A stretch of 22,369 nucleotides of DNA from an uncultured Bacillota bacterium (lineage in GTDB: Bacteria > Bacillota > Clostridia > Peptostreptococcales > Anaerovoracaceae): assembly GCA_958448635.1 (NCBI GenBank), contig CAUDEQ010000030.1:1-22369 (forward strand), in the 5' to 3' direction. The notes under the pieces are model-generated. The model saw only the letters and a list, made by a program, of their open reading frames with translations, was not told where the DNA came from and ran no database searches. Shown in pieces: positions 1 through 6,751 of this stretch. Made by a program: the position numbers and the translations under genes. Position 1 is the first letter of the stretch. Each line of letters opens with the position of its first letter.

Positions 1-105
1 ATCCACGTGTGCCTAATTCATTTATCTATGTGTCCAGGAAACTGGGTACATATCAAATTCCATTTAATCGGCAGGCTTTTTATATTGCGTGAATATCATC
101 TTTTC

Positions 106-147
106 ATAATACAGGCTTACGGAGCCTCAATCCTTTTGCTGTATTAT
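106..147. other. Inverted repeat upstream of the regulator promoter
   Basis: ATAATACAG at 106-114 is an exact reverse complement of CTGTATTAT at 139-147. A smaller nested hairpin, AGGCT 113-117 with AGCCT 123-127, lies inside. No T-run follows, so this is not an ordinary terminator. It ends 9 bases before the -35 box at 157 and could be a regulator site or the tail of an upstream transcript. The rest of 1-156 shows no convincing gene; the short open frames there lack ribosome binding sites. Confidence 0.4.
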
Positions 148-156
148 ATGGGGATT

Positions 157-185
157 TTGACACACGATATACACGCAGCAATACT
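157..185 (+). promoter_or_regulatory. Sigma-70-type promoter of the Crp/Fnr-family gene
   Basis: A perfect -35 TTGACA (157-162), a 17-base spacer and a -10 AATACT (180-185) are seen. The same -10 hexamer and spacing recur in front of the AOR gene. Transcription from here would start near 192 and give a leader of about 220 bases before the ATG at 415. Confidence 0.6.
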
Positions 186-258
186 CGTTGTCACGACGCC
201 TGAGAAGTTCCCTACCCGTTGAAAACAGCCGTCTTCTATGATATTGTATATGTAATAA

Positions 259-354
259 GCCTGCCGCCACTACAGGCAGGCGGCATAAGCATCATATGCC
301 CGTCCTGTCCCTTAACGGCAGGGGGGCTCCGACTCAGCAACGAATTTAGGCTGA
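259..354 (+). promoter_or_regulatory. Structured 5' leader with three hairpins
   Basis: Three successive stem-loops lie between promoter and gene. The first is GCCTGCC (259-265) with GGCAGGC (275-281). The second pairs 298-307 with 319-327, about nine pairs including one G-U, with G302 bulged. The third is TCAGC (334-338) with GCTGA (350-354). The length and folding suggest a cis-acting RNA. Because molybdenum genes follow, a Moco-type riboswitch is one candidate, but I could not match its consensus from memory. No T-tract follows, so any control would act on translation or through another fold. Confidence 0.35.
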
Positions 355-414
355 AGAAGGCACTTTCGATCCTATTACGGAATGAAGTACAGAAAAGCGA
401 AAGGTATACACACA

Positions 415-1071
415 ATGAAGGAAAGCTACCTGAAAAGCGTCGCCATGTCCGGGCTTTTCAAATATCTGAAGCAAGACGATTACGCTCAGGCGTGGCAGGA
501 GCTTAACATGGCTCCTCGCAGCTACAACGATCAGCAGATAATATACGGACAGGGCGATCCTGTGAGAAGAGCCGGTATTGTTCACACCGGTCTTGTGAAG
601 GGAGAACGCATCCATCCTGAGGGGACATCCTCTCTGGCATATTTTTATGCAAAGGGCGAGGTCTTTGCATTCGAAGGCGCTCTTTCAGGGAAAAAAACTT
701 CTCCCCTTCAGCTTACCGCCGACGACGATACATGTGTAATATTTTTTGACGTTAACAAAATATTTTCCTGCTCCAAGCAGCAGCTCATTTTAAAAGGCAT
801 GATGGAGCTGCTGGCCAACGACGATATCAAAAAGCTCTATCGCATCGAGATCCTTTCGAAAAAAGGTCTTCGTGACCGCATAATGACTCATCTTCAGATT
901 ATGTCTGCCAGAAGCGGGGGCAGCACCTTCACTCTTGACATGTCCAGGAATCAGCTGGCCAGATATCTCTGCGTCAACAGGACAGCCCTTTCTCACCAGC
1001 TCAATGAAATGAAGCGTGAAGGTCTCATCGATTTCGACAAGCGAAGATTCACCGTGCTTCATAAGGAATAA
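415..1071 (+). CDS. Crp/Fnr-family transcriptional regulator
   Basis: A two-domain regulator. The N-terminal part looks like the cyclic-nucleotide-binding jelly roll typical of Crp/Fnr proteins (IIYGQGDPVRRAGIVHTGLV followed by a GEVFAFEGALSG turn). The C-terminal part is a winged helix-turn-helix (MSRNQLARYLCVNRTALSHQ, then a wing ending FDKRRFTVLHKE). There is no N-terminal cysteine cluster of the Fnr type, so an oxygen-sensing [4Fe-4S] cluster is unlikely and the ligand is unknown. An in-frame ATG at 382 exists, but it has no ribosome binding site; GAAAGG lies about 10 bases before the ATG at 415, so I use 415 (218 residues). The gene sits upstream of modABC and the AOR unit on the same strand and may regulate them or sense redox or metal state. 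No terminator directly follows the stop codon. The family call is firm; the target is inferred. Confidence 0.85.
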   Translation: MKESYLKSVAMSGLFKYLKQDDYAQAWQELNMAPRSYNDQQIIYGQGDPVRRAGIVHTGLVKGERIHPEGTSSLAYFYAKGEVFAFEGALSGKKTSPLQLTADDDTCVIFFDVNKIFSCSKQQLILKGMMELLANDDIKKLYRIEILSKKGLRDRIMTHLQIMSARSGGSTFTLDMSRNQLARYLCVNRTALSHQLNEMKREGLIDFDKRRFTVLHKE

Positions 1072-1118
1072 AGCAGCCGGAAGGTTTCTGAAAACGGTAT
1101 GAGTCATCGCCTTACGAT

Positions 1119-1340
1119 TAAAGTCTCCAAACGACTGCTGCAGCTCTGCTCATTTTGTGACTTTTAGCTGTTTTCAATGGAGTGAAGGATGTAAAGTCTC
1201 CAAACGGCTGCTGCAGCTCTGCTTATTTTGTGACTTTTGGCTGTTTTCAAAGAGGATGAAAGAATTAAAATCTCCAAATAGCTGCTGCATGATGTCTCAA
1301 TGGAGATTATTATGAAGCAGAATAATGAAAAGTCTCCAAA
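1119..1340 (+). repeat. Degenerate tandem repeats, ~73-bp unit, four starts
   Basis: The motif AAAGTCTCC begins at 1120, 1193, 1267 (as AAAATCTCC) and 1329. Units 1 and 2 (1119-1177 and 1192-1250) match over 59 bases with three substitutions. Units 3 and 4 decay after the CTCCAAA core. Units 1 and 2 each carry an internal inverted repeat, AAAGTC with GACTTT 39 bases later (1120/1159 and 1193/1232). Unit 3 has a perfect 8-bp one, AATCTCCA (1269-1276) with TGGAGATT (1301-1308). With the terminator, this fills the 440-bp stretch between the regulator and modA, where I see no gene. Confidence 0.75.
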
Positions 1341-1414
1341 CACCCATATTCCCCTCATTTTTTTGAGATTCCAAACCAGCCATGGCTGCTATGCTCAGCC
1401 AATGTCTCCGGTGT
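1340..1414 (+). promoter_or_regulatory. Possible folded leader ahead of the mod terminator
   Basis: ACACC (1340-1344) can close on GGTGT (1410-1414), enclosing two small hairpins: CTCA (1354-1357) with TGAG (1364-1367), and GGCTG (1384-1388) with CAGCC (1396-1400). The layout, a short closing stem with two arms followed 13 bases later by a terminator, would suit an attenuator. The stems are short and could be chance. Confidence 0.2.
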
Positions 1415-1427
1415 AATTGATTTTTTT

Positions 1428-1466
1428 GCAAAGATGTTGTTTTAACAACATCTTTGCGTTTTTTTT
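1428..1466 (+). terminator. Rho-independent terminator upstream of modA
   Basis: Perfect 14-bp inverted repeat: GCAAAGATGTTGTT at 1428-1441 and its reverse complement at 1444-1457. A G and eight T residues (1459-1466) follow. The T-tract is on the + strand, so it stops transcripts coming from the regulator side. It lies only 51 bases before the modA start. Confidence 0.85.
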
Positions 1467-1484
1467 CGTGGTATTATACATTCA

Positions 1485-1494
1485 TGGCATGCCA
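1485..1494. promoter_or_regulatory. 10-bp palindrome between terminator and modA
   Basis: TGGCATGCCA reads the same on both strands and lies 12 bases before the AGGAGG ribosome binding site (1507-1512). TATTAT at 1472-1477 could be a -10 box, but I find no -35 hexamer at proper spacing. Position and symmetry would fit an operator; this is weak evidence. Confidence 0.25.
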
Positions 1495-1517
1495 CCATTG
1501 AATTTTAGGAGGACATG

Positions 1518-2297
1518 ATGAAAAAGATTTTAGCTGTCTCCCTCTCGCTGATTCTGGCAGCGTCTATGCTGCTGATGACGGGCTGTGGAGGCAATGAAGA
1601 TGAAAAACCTGAAGTTACAGTTCTGGCGGCAGCAAGCCTTACGGATGCTCTGGACGAGATCATTGCAGAGTATGAGAAGGATTCTGACTGCACTGTAAAG
1701 GCCAGCTACGGCGGTTCCGGCGATCTGGTACAGCAGATAGAGGGCGGCGCTCCTTGCGACCTCTTTATTTCTGCGTCCAAGAGCAATATGGATCAGCTTG
1801 AGGAAAACGGATACATAGATACGGCTTCCAGAAAGGATCTTCTGGTCAATACGCTTACTCTGATCTCCACAGTTGAGAAGAAGGATGCTGTCACTATGGA
1901 TACGCTGACATCGTCTGACATAAGCATAATTGCTCTGGGCGAACCTGAAACGGTACCTGCCGGCAAATATGCAACTCAGGTGTTAGACAACCTGGGTATC
2001 ACAGAAGAGCTTACCGAAAAAATAGTTTATGCCAAAGACGTTCGTGCCGTTCTGGACTATGTTGAAACAGGTAACGCAGACTGCGGATTCGTCTACAGGA
2101 CCGACGCCTTGATGATGGATCCTGAAAAGGGCGCCATCATAGGTGATGTCGCCGGGGATCTGCATGATCCTATAGTATACCCTGCCGCAATTCTGGCAGA
2201 GACTTCAGCAGGAGACCATGCTGCTGAATTTTATGAATTTCTCCAGAGCGATTTCGCAAAAGGGGTATTTGAAAAATACGGCTTTACAGTAAAATAA
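1518..2297 (+). CDS. modA: Molybdate (or tungstate) ABC transporter, substrate-binding lipoprotein
   Basis: Extracellular solute-binding protein that captures oxyanions and delivers them to the ModBC permease. It has a lipoprotein signal: a KK-rich start, a hydrophobic stretch and MTGC with the modified Cys near residue 23. The ModA signatures follow: VTVLAAASLTDALDEI, then SYGGSGDLVQQIEGGAPCDL and FISASKSNMDQL, where the first AAS and the following SGG contribute to the oxyanion pocket in ModA proteins. AGGAGG ends 2 bases before the ATG at 1515 but 5 bases before the ATG at 1518, so 1518 is the likelier start. The pattern is that of ModA rather than TupA or WtpA. Selectivity between Mo and W cannot be read here, and the downstream AOR hints that tungstate may be the useful cargo. 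First gene of modABC. Confidence 0.93.
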   Translation: MKKILAVSLSLILAASMLLMTGCGGNEDEKPEVTVLAAASLTDALDEIIAEYEKDSDCTVKASYGGSGDLVQQIEGGAPCDLFISASKSNMDQLEENGYIDTASRKDLLVNTLTLISTVEKKDAVTMDTLTSSDISIIALGEPETVPAGKYATQVLDNLGITEELTEKIVYAKDVRAVLDYVETGNADCGFVYRTDALMMDPEKGAIIGDVAGDLHDPIVYPAAILAETSAGDHAAEFYEFLQSDFAKGVFEKYGFTVK

Positions 2298-2340
2298 GCA
2301 GCGGCAAATCCCCGCATTCAATATTTTAATCGATCACAGT

Positions 2341-3009
2341 ATGTTTGAACCTATTCTTTTATCGTTAAAAGTTGCCTCGCTGGCAACCATATTCGCATTT
2401 TTTTTCGGGATATTGTTCGCATATCTCATGACAAGAAAAAAGATACCCGGTAAAAGCATCTGGGAGACCTTGCTTACGCTCCCGCTGATTTTACCGCCTT
2501 CGATAGTTGGTTACTTGCTGTTAAAAGTATTTGGCAGAAGGGGCCCTATAGGGGCCTTTCTGCTGGACACTTTCGGAATTCAGGTGGTATTCACATGGAT
2601 CGCCTGTGTGATAGCTGCAGCAGTGGTAGCCCTCCCTCTTATGTATCAGAACGCCAAGGGGGCTTTTCAGACGGTGGACAGCACTTACGAGATTGCTGCC
2701 AGAACTCTGGGAAGCAGCCCTTTTAAGGTTTTTTTGACGGTGACGCTTCCGCTGTCAAGACCGGGCATCCTGAGCGGTATCATCCTGACCTTTGCACGTG
2801 CCATGGGAGAATTCGGTGCGACGCTGATGTTGGCGGGAAACATTCCGGGAGAGACCCAGACCATACCTACCGCCATATACTACGCCACTGTGGTGGGAAA
2901 GGATGAGCAGGCCAACACCATGGTTTTCATCATGGTAGTATTCTGCTTCTCGCTGGTGCTGGGCCTCAACACATGGCTGAAGAAGAAAAGCTGCGGAGGT
3001 ATCTGTTAG
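2341..3009 (+). CDS. modB: Molybdate ABC transporter permease
   Basis: Inner-membrane channel subunit of the oxyanion importer. It is 222 residues with about five hydrophobic spans and starts within the first span (ILLSLKVASLATIFAFFFGI). The cytoplasmic EAA loop that contacts the ATPase is at about residues 118-142 (YEIAARTLGSSPFKVFLTVT, then LPLSRPGILSG). ARAMGEFGATLMLAGNIPG is the conserved stretch of ModB/CysT-type permeases. No clear ribosome binding site precedes the ATG: the 43-base gap from modA holds only a tiny GCGG/CCGC hairpin (2301-2304/2312-2315), so translation may rely on coupling or an A/U-rich leader. The stop codon is one base from the modC start. Confidence 0.93.
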   Translation: MFEPILLSLKVASLATIFAFFFGILFAYLMTRKKIPGKSIWETLLTLPLILPPSIVGYLLLKVFGRRGPIGAFLLDTFGIQVVFTWIACVIAAAVVALPLMYQNAKGAFQTVDSTYEIAARTLGSSPFKVFLTVTLPLSRPGILSGIILTFARAMGEFGATLMLAGNIPGETQTIPTAIYYATVVGKDEQANTMVFIMVVFCFSLVLGLNTWLKKKSCGGIC

Positions 3010-3010
3010 C

Positions 3011-3691
3011 ATGGGAATATCCTTTGAAATACACAAACGACTGGATCACTTCAGTCTGGACATAGAATACGCCATAGGCAATGAATTTCTCGTCATAGAA
3101 GGCCCCTCCGGTGCAGGCAAGACCACGATACTCAACTGCATCTCCGGTATAATACTGCCTGACAGAGGAAGGATCATCCTGAAGGACGAAATACTGTTTG
3201 ACAGAAACGCAGACGACGGAGGCAAAGCCTATGTAAACGTTCCCGTGGAAAAGCGAAGCATCGGCTATCTATTCCAGAGCTATGCCCTTTTCCCCCATAT
3301 GACCATTCGTGAAAACGTCCTTTACGGGCTGAAAAACAAACGGGAATACAAGAACAAAGAGACCCGCAGAGAACTGTTGGAATATGCGGACCATATGATG
3401 GAAAGCCTGGGAATCTCCCATCTGGCAAAGAAAAACTCAACAGCCGTCTCCGGCGGCGAAAAGCAGAGAACCGCTCTGGCGAGAGCCATGGTGACAAAGC
3501 CGTCGCTCCTGCTTCTCGATGAGCCCTTCTCTGCGCTGGATGAAAAAACCAGGGAAATGATATACGAGGAATTCGCAGACTTCAAGTCCACCCTTAAGAT
3601 ACCGACGATCCTCATCACTCACAACCATCGGGAGACTGAGCTTTTTGCGGATAAACACATTACCTTAAAGGAGGGCAAAATAACGCCATGA
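3011..3691 (+). CDS. modC: Molybdate ABC transporter ATP-binding protein, lacking a TOBE domain
   Basis: ATPase that powers the importer. Visible motifs: Walker A GPSGAGKTT (31-39), Q-loop FQS around residue 89, signature VSGGEKQRTALARAM (146-160), Walker B LLLLDEP (166-172) followed by SALD, and the switch His in ILITHN near 204. The protein ends at residue 226, right after the nucleotide-binding domain. Classical ModC is about 350 residues with a C-terminal molybdate-binding TOBE/MOP domain that allows feedback inhibition, and that part is absent here. GGAGGT at 2995-3000 serves as ribosome binding site. The ATG of the next gene overlaps the stop codon (ATGA at 3688-3691), so the two are translationally coupled. 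Confidence 0.92.
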   Translation: MGISFEIHKRLDHFSLDIEYAIGNEFLVIEGPSGAGKTTILNCISGIILPDRGRIILKDEILFDRNADDGGKAYVNVPVEKRSIGYLFQSYALFPHMTIRENVLYGLKNKREYKNKETRRELLEYADHMMESLGISHLAKKNSTAVSGGEKQRTALARAMVTKPSLLLLDEPFSALDEKTREMIYEEFADFKSTLKIPTILITHNHRETELFADKHITLKEGKITP

Positions 3692-4707
3692 AAGAAATCG
3701 CAGTTGAAAAAGCAGCAGGAACAGTCCTGGCACATGACCTTACCCAGATAATACCGGGAGAATACAAGGGCCCCAGATTCAAAAAAGGGCACGTCATTAC
3801 GGAGGAAGATATTCCCGTTCTTCTAAGCATGGGCAAAAAGCATCTCTATGTGCTGGAAAAGGACGATACGGACGTCCATGAAAACGATGCAGCCTTTAGA
3901 ATCGCCTCTAAGGCAGCCGGGCACGGAATAAGGCTTACAGAGCCGTCTGAGGGAAAGATAGAGCTTCTGGCGAACATCGACGGGCTATTGAAAATAGACC
4001 GTGAAAGGCTATACCGCCTTGTATCTCAGGACGAGATAATGTTCGCATCCATACATGACAATATCGTTGTAAGAAAGGATGAGAAGCTGGCCGGCACCAG
4101 GATAATCCCGCTTTTTGTCGCCGAAGATGTGATGAAAAAAGCAGAGAATGAGCTGGCAGCCGGTCCCATAATAGAAATAATCCCGCTGAAGGAAATGCGC
4201 GTAGGTGTGGTCACCACCGGGAGCGAGGTATATTCCGGTCTCATCGAGGACGCCTTCGGCCCTGTTCTCGTAAAGAAGTTCTCAGCTCTGGGCAGCAAGG
4301 TGGAAAAGCAGCTCTTTGCAGATGATGACGATGAAATGATAGCCGACTGCATCAGACAGTTGGTGGCGGAAGGAATGGATATCATCGGAATCACCGGCGG
4401 CATGTCCGTCGATCCCGACGACAGGACTCCTTCAGGCATAAGAAAGGCAGGCGGCCATGTCGTAAGCTACGGCGCACCTGTCCTTCCCGGAGCCATGTTC
4501 ATGCTTTCATACATCGGCGACGTCCCAGTTGTCGGATTACCGGGCTGTGTGATGTACAGCCGCACCAGCATATTCGATCTCATCATCCCCAGACTGTTGG
4601 CGGGAGAACGCATCACCAAGGCCGATATCAACAAGCTGGCTGTAGGCGGACTATGCCTCAACTGCAAGGAATGTACATATCCTGTATGCGGCTTCGGTAA
4701 GGCTTAA
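3688..4707 (+). CDS. Molybdopterin-binding (MoeA/MoaB-fold) protein with C-terminal Cys cluster
   Basis: Contains the MoCF-type molybdopterin-binding fold at about residues 170-300: VGVVTTGSEVYSG, then IIGITGGMSVDPDDRTPSGI and GAPVLPGAMFMLSYIGDVPV, and VGLPG. In this superfamily the GG-S/T-V---D loop binds the pterin and is used in metal insertion or cofactor handling. The N-terminal ~60 residues resemble the small beta-rich domain of this variant family (GTVLAHDLTQI). At 339 residues it is shorter than MoeA (about 400). The C-terminus adds CLNCKECTYPVC (Cys 323, 326, 329 and 334), a likely Zn or Fe-S site. It is coupled to modC by a 4-base overlap, which suggests incoming metal is handed to a cofactor-processing protein. 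It could insert Mo or W, or act as a sensor; the sequence does not decide. Confidence 0.85.
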   Translation: MKEIAVEKAAGTVLAHDLTQIIPGEYKGPRFKKGHVITEEDIPVLLSMGKKHLYVLEKDDTDVHENDAAFRIASKAAGHGIRLTEPSEGKIELLANIDGLLKIDRERLYRLVSQDEIMFASIHDNIVVRKDEKLAGTRIIPLFVAEDVMKKAENELAAGPIIEIIPLKEMRVGVVTTGSEVYSGLIEDAFGPVLVKKFSALGSKVEKQLFADDDDEMIADCIRQLVAEGMDIIGITGGMSVDPDDRTPSGIRKAGGHVVSYGAPVLPGAMFMLSYIGDVPVVGLPGCVMYSRTSIFDLIIPRLLAGERITKADINKLAVGGLCLNCKECTYPVCGFGKA

Positions 4708-4722
4708 ATATTCAAATACGGC

Positions 4723-4751
4723 TTGAAATTTGTTAATTTTCTGACAATACT
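4723..4751 (+). promoter_or_regulatory. Promoter of the AOR transcription unit
   Basis: TTGAAA (4723-4728), a 17-base spacer and AATACT (4746-4751) have the same layout and -10 hexamer as the regulator promoter at 157-185. The start point would fall near 4757-4759, right at the base of the following hairpin. A TTCAA/TTGAA dyad (4711-4715/4723-4727) overlaps the -35 and may be an operator. Confidence 0.5.
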
Positions 4752-4759
4752 GGCAATTT

Positions 4760-4799
4760 CCTCCTTGAAATGGTATCATTGTATATACTATCAAGGAGG
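4760..4799 (+). promoter_or_regulatory. Hairpin sequestering the AOR ribosome binding site
   Basis: CCTCCTTGA (4760-4768) is an exact reverse complement of TCAAGGAGG (4791-4799), which holds the Shine-Dalgarno sequence 7 bases before the ATG at 4807. After a two-base bulge (4769-4770) the stem continues with TGGTAT (4771-4776) paired to ATACTA (4785-4790), leaving an 8-base loop. That makes about 15 pairs in total. Formed in RNA, it would block ribosome entry. TTTTATT follows, so it could also act as a weak terminator for the mod operon, or as a DNA operator. Confidence 0.6.
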
Positions 4800-4806
4800 T
4801 TTTATT

Positions 4807-6741
4807 ATGGCTACTAAATACGGAGGCTATATGGGCAAGGTTCTGATGATCGACTTGTCCACAGGCCACACAAGTGAATATCCGTGGTCAGATGAAGAGC
4901 GCAGGCTCTACATAGGCGGCAAAACCATGGCTGCCAAAATACTGGCTGATAATCTTACCTCTGATACAGAGCCTCTTTCCGAGGAAAACATGTTGGCCAT
5001 CACCACGGGTCCTTTCACAGGCTCAGGTGCGCCAAGCTCCAGCCGCTTCAACATTTCCACACTGTCGCCTCAGACAGGCATACTAACCTCCTCCAACTGC
5101 GGCGGAAATTTCGGCTACTATCTGAAAAAAGCCGGCTGGGATGCTCTCCTCATATGTGGAAGGAGCCCTTCTCCTGTCTGGATCGAAATACATAACGATA
5201 ACATCAGTATCCACGATGCCGCAGATCTGTGGGGCCAATATACCGGCCGCACTCAGGAGCTTCTGGATGAAAAGCTTACAGCTGCCGGAGGCAAGTCTCC
5301 TAAAAACGGAAAGATCGTCATTGGGCCTGCAGGTGAGAATCTTGTAAGATATGCTTCAGTGGTCAGCAATGAAAGACTTGCGGGACGAGGCGGCGTCGGT
5401 ACCGTCATGGGTTGGAAAAACCTCAAGGCCGTCACCGTCTCAGGAAATCGCAGCATAGAGATATGCCATGAGCAGAGCTTCAAAAAGCTGAATAAGAAAT
5501 GGATAAAATATCTAAAGCACCACCCTCTTACCGGCGATCAGCTGCCAAGACTGGGAACTGCCGGCCTTGTCTCCACTATGCAGATGAGGGGTCAGCTCAG
5601 CACCAGAAACTATAGATACGGGAAATACGATGATTACGAAATGGTCAACGGCGAAACGCTTGCCGAGGAATTCAACATAGTCAACAAGGGCTGCCTCACG
5701 TGTCCCATTAAATGCGCCCGAACAGTGGAGGTCAACGGTAAGGCTGTAAAGGGGCCTGAGCTTGAAACCCTCGGACTCCTCGGCGGCGGCATACTGAACA
5801 ACGATCTCTCACTAATCAACAAATGGAACTACGAGCTGGATGAGTTGGGTATGGATACGATTTCCGCAGCTTCTACTCTGGCCTACGCCATGGAGGCATG
5901 CGAGCAGGGCCTGTGGGATAACGGTCTGCGATTCGGCGAAACAGAGGCGATATCGGACATCTGGGAAGACGTCGCTCATCGTCGCGGCATAGGAGATGAG
6001 CTGGCCAACGGATCGAAATGGCTCTCAGAAAAATACGGAGGCAAGGAATTTGCCATACACTCCAAGGGTATGGAGCTGGCGGCATACGAGCCTAGACGCT
6101 CCGTAGGTTTGGGTCTGGGCTACGCCGTGTCCAACAGAGGAGGCTGTCATCTCAACGGCGGCTACATGGTTCTCGTGGAGGGTCTGAGTCTGTCGGTGGA
6201 TCAGCAGAATCCTCACGGTAAGCCTGACTTCACGGTAATCTTCCAGGATCTGATGGAGGCTGTTTCATCATGCGGTCAATGTCTTTTCACCACCTACGCC
6301 TTTTTCCCTCCGCCCATCATAAGCAACCCCAACAGCTGGTACACCAAGGCTTTCTGCAAGGCGGTTCCATATATGGGTCCTGTATTCAGGCTCCTCAACA
6401 AATTCCCCGGAGTGGTATGCTTCCACCTTCCGGTGATATTCAACCAGTCCAAGGCTCTGCACCTGATAACAGGCATGCCTGTCACCTTCGGCTCCTTCTT
6501 CAAGGCAGGAAAACGAGGGTACACTCTGGAGCGCTATATAAACACAAAGTTCGGCATCGACCGCAATGCAGACTCGCTTCCGGCCAGACTCACAGACGTT
6601 CCGCAGATCCCCGGCAACGACAGGACACGCGTGCCTTTGGAAAAGATGAAGAACGTGTATTACAAGGCTCGCGGTTGGGATACCTGCGGAATCCCAAGGG
6701 AGAAGACGCTGCGAGCTCTCGATATAGATACAGGAAAGTGA
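4807..6741 (+). CDS. aor: Aldehyde:ferredoxin oxidoreductase (tungsten-type AOR family)
   Basis: Interconverts aldehydes and carboxylic acids using ferredoxin-level electrons; the active site is a W (or Mo) bis-pterin next to one [4Fe-4S] cluster. The 644-residue product opens with GGYMGKVLMIDLSTG and carries the N-terminal AOR domain (RFNISTLSPQTGILTSSNCG, GRGGVGTVMGWKNLKAV). Cluster ligands are C296, C299 and C303 (CLTCPIKC) plus C492 (SSCGQCLF). The pterin-binding DELGMD is at 345-350. It is slightly longer than the P. furiosus enzyme (about 605). An upstream in-frame codon at 4723 is rejected, because AAGGAGG at 4793-4799 fits the ATG at 4807. Promoter and hairpin are described separately. 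It is followed closely by a MoaD-like gene and the ferredoxin-alcohol dehydrogenase fusion. The substrate is not evident; related family members do other redox chemistry. Confidence 0.92.
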   Translation: MATKYGGYMGKVLMIDLSTGHTSEYPWSDEERRLYIGGKTMAAKILADNLTSDTEPLSEENMLAITTGPFTGSGAPSSSRFNISTLSPQTGILTSSNCGGNFGYYLKKAGWDALLICGRSPSPVWIEIHNDNISIHDAADLWGQYTGRTQELLDEKLTAAGGKSPKNGKIVIGPAGENLVRYASVVSNERLAGRGGVGTVMGWKNLKAVTVSGNRSIEICHEQSFKKLNKKWIKYLKHHPLTGDQLPRLGTAGLVSTMQMRGQLSTRNYRYGKYDDYEMVNGETLAEEFNIVNKGCLTCPIKCARTVEVNGKAVKGPELETLGLLGGGILNNDLSLINKWNYELDELGMDTISAASTLAYAMEACEQGLWDNGLRFGETEAISDIWEDVAHRRGIGDELANGSKWLSEKYGGKEFAIHSKGMELAAYEPRRSVGLGLGYAVSNRGGCHLNGGYMVLVEGLSLSVDQQNPHGKPDFTVIFQDLMEAVSSCGQCLFTTYAFFPPPIISNPNSWYTKAFCKAVPYMGPVFRLLNKFPGVVCFHLPVIFNQSKALHLITGMPVTFGSFFKAGKRGYTLERYINTKFGIDRNADSLPARLTDVPQIPGNDRTRVPLEKMKNVYYKARGWDTCGIPREKTLRALDIDTGK

Positions 6742-6751
6742 GGTGAAGCAA

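Noticed and set aside
7..506. Open frames at 7-222 and 219-506 on the + strand
   Set aside because: No ribosome binding site, odd composition, overlap with promoter, leader hairpins and the regulator gene.
1119..1340. CRISPR array
   Set aside because: Units are long, degenerate and nearly continuous, with no constant short repeat plus unique spacers, and no cas gene is present.
1518..3691. Tungstate-specific TupABC or WtpABC transporter
   Set aside because: The binding-protein sequence follows the ModA pattern; tungstate may still be carried, but the Tup/Wtp names are not supported.
4723..4806. N-terminal extension of AOR from an upstream in-frame start
   Set aside because: It would begin inside the -35 box and read through the hairpin; the ATG at 4807 has a strong ribosome binding site and the family N-terminus.
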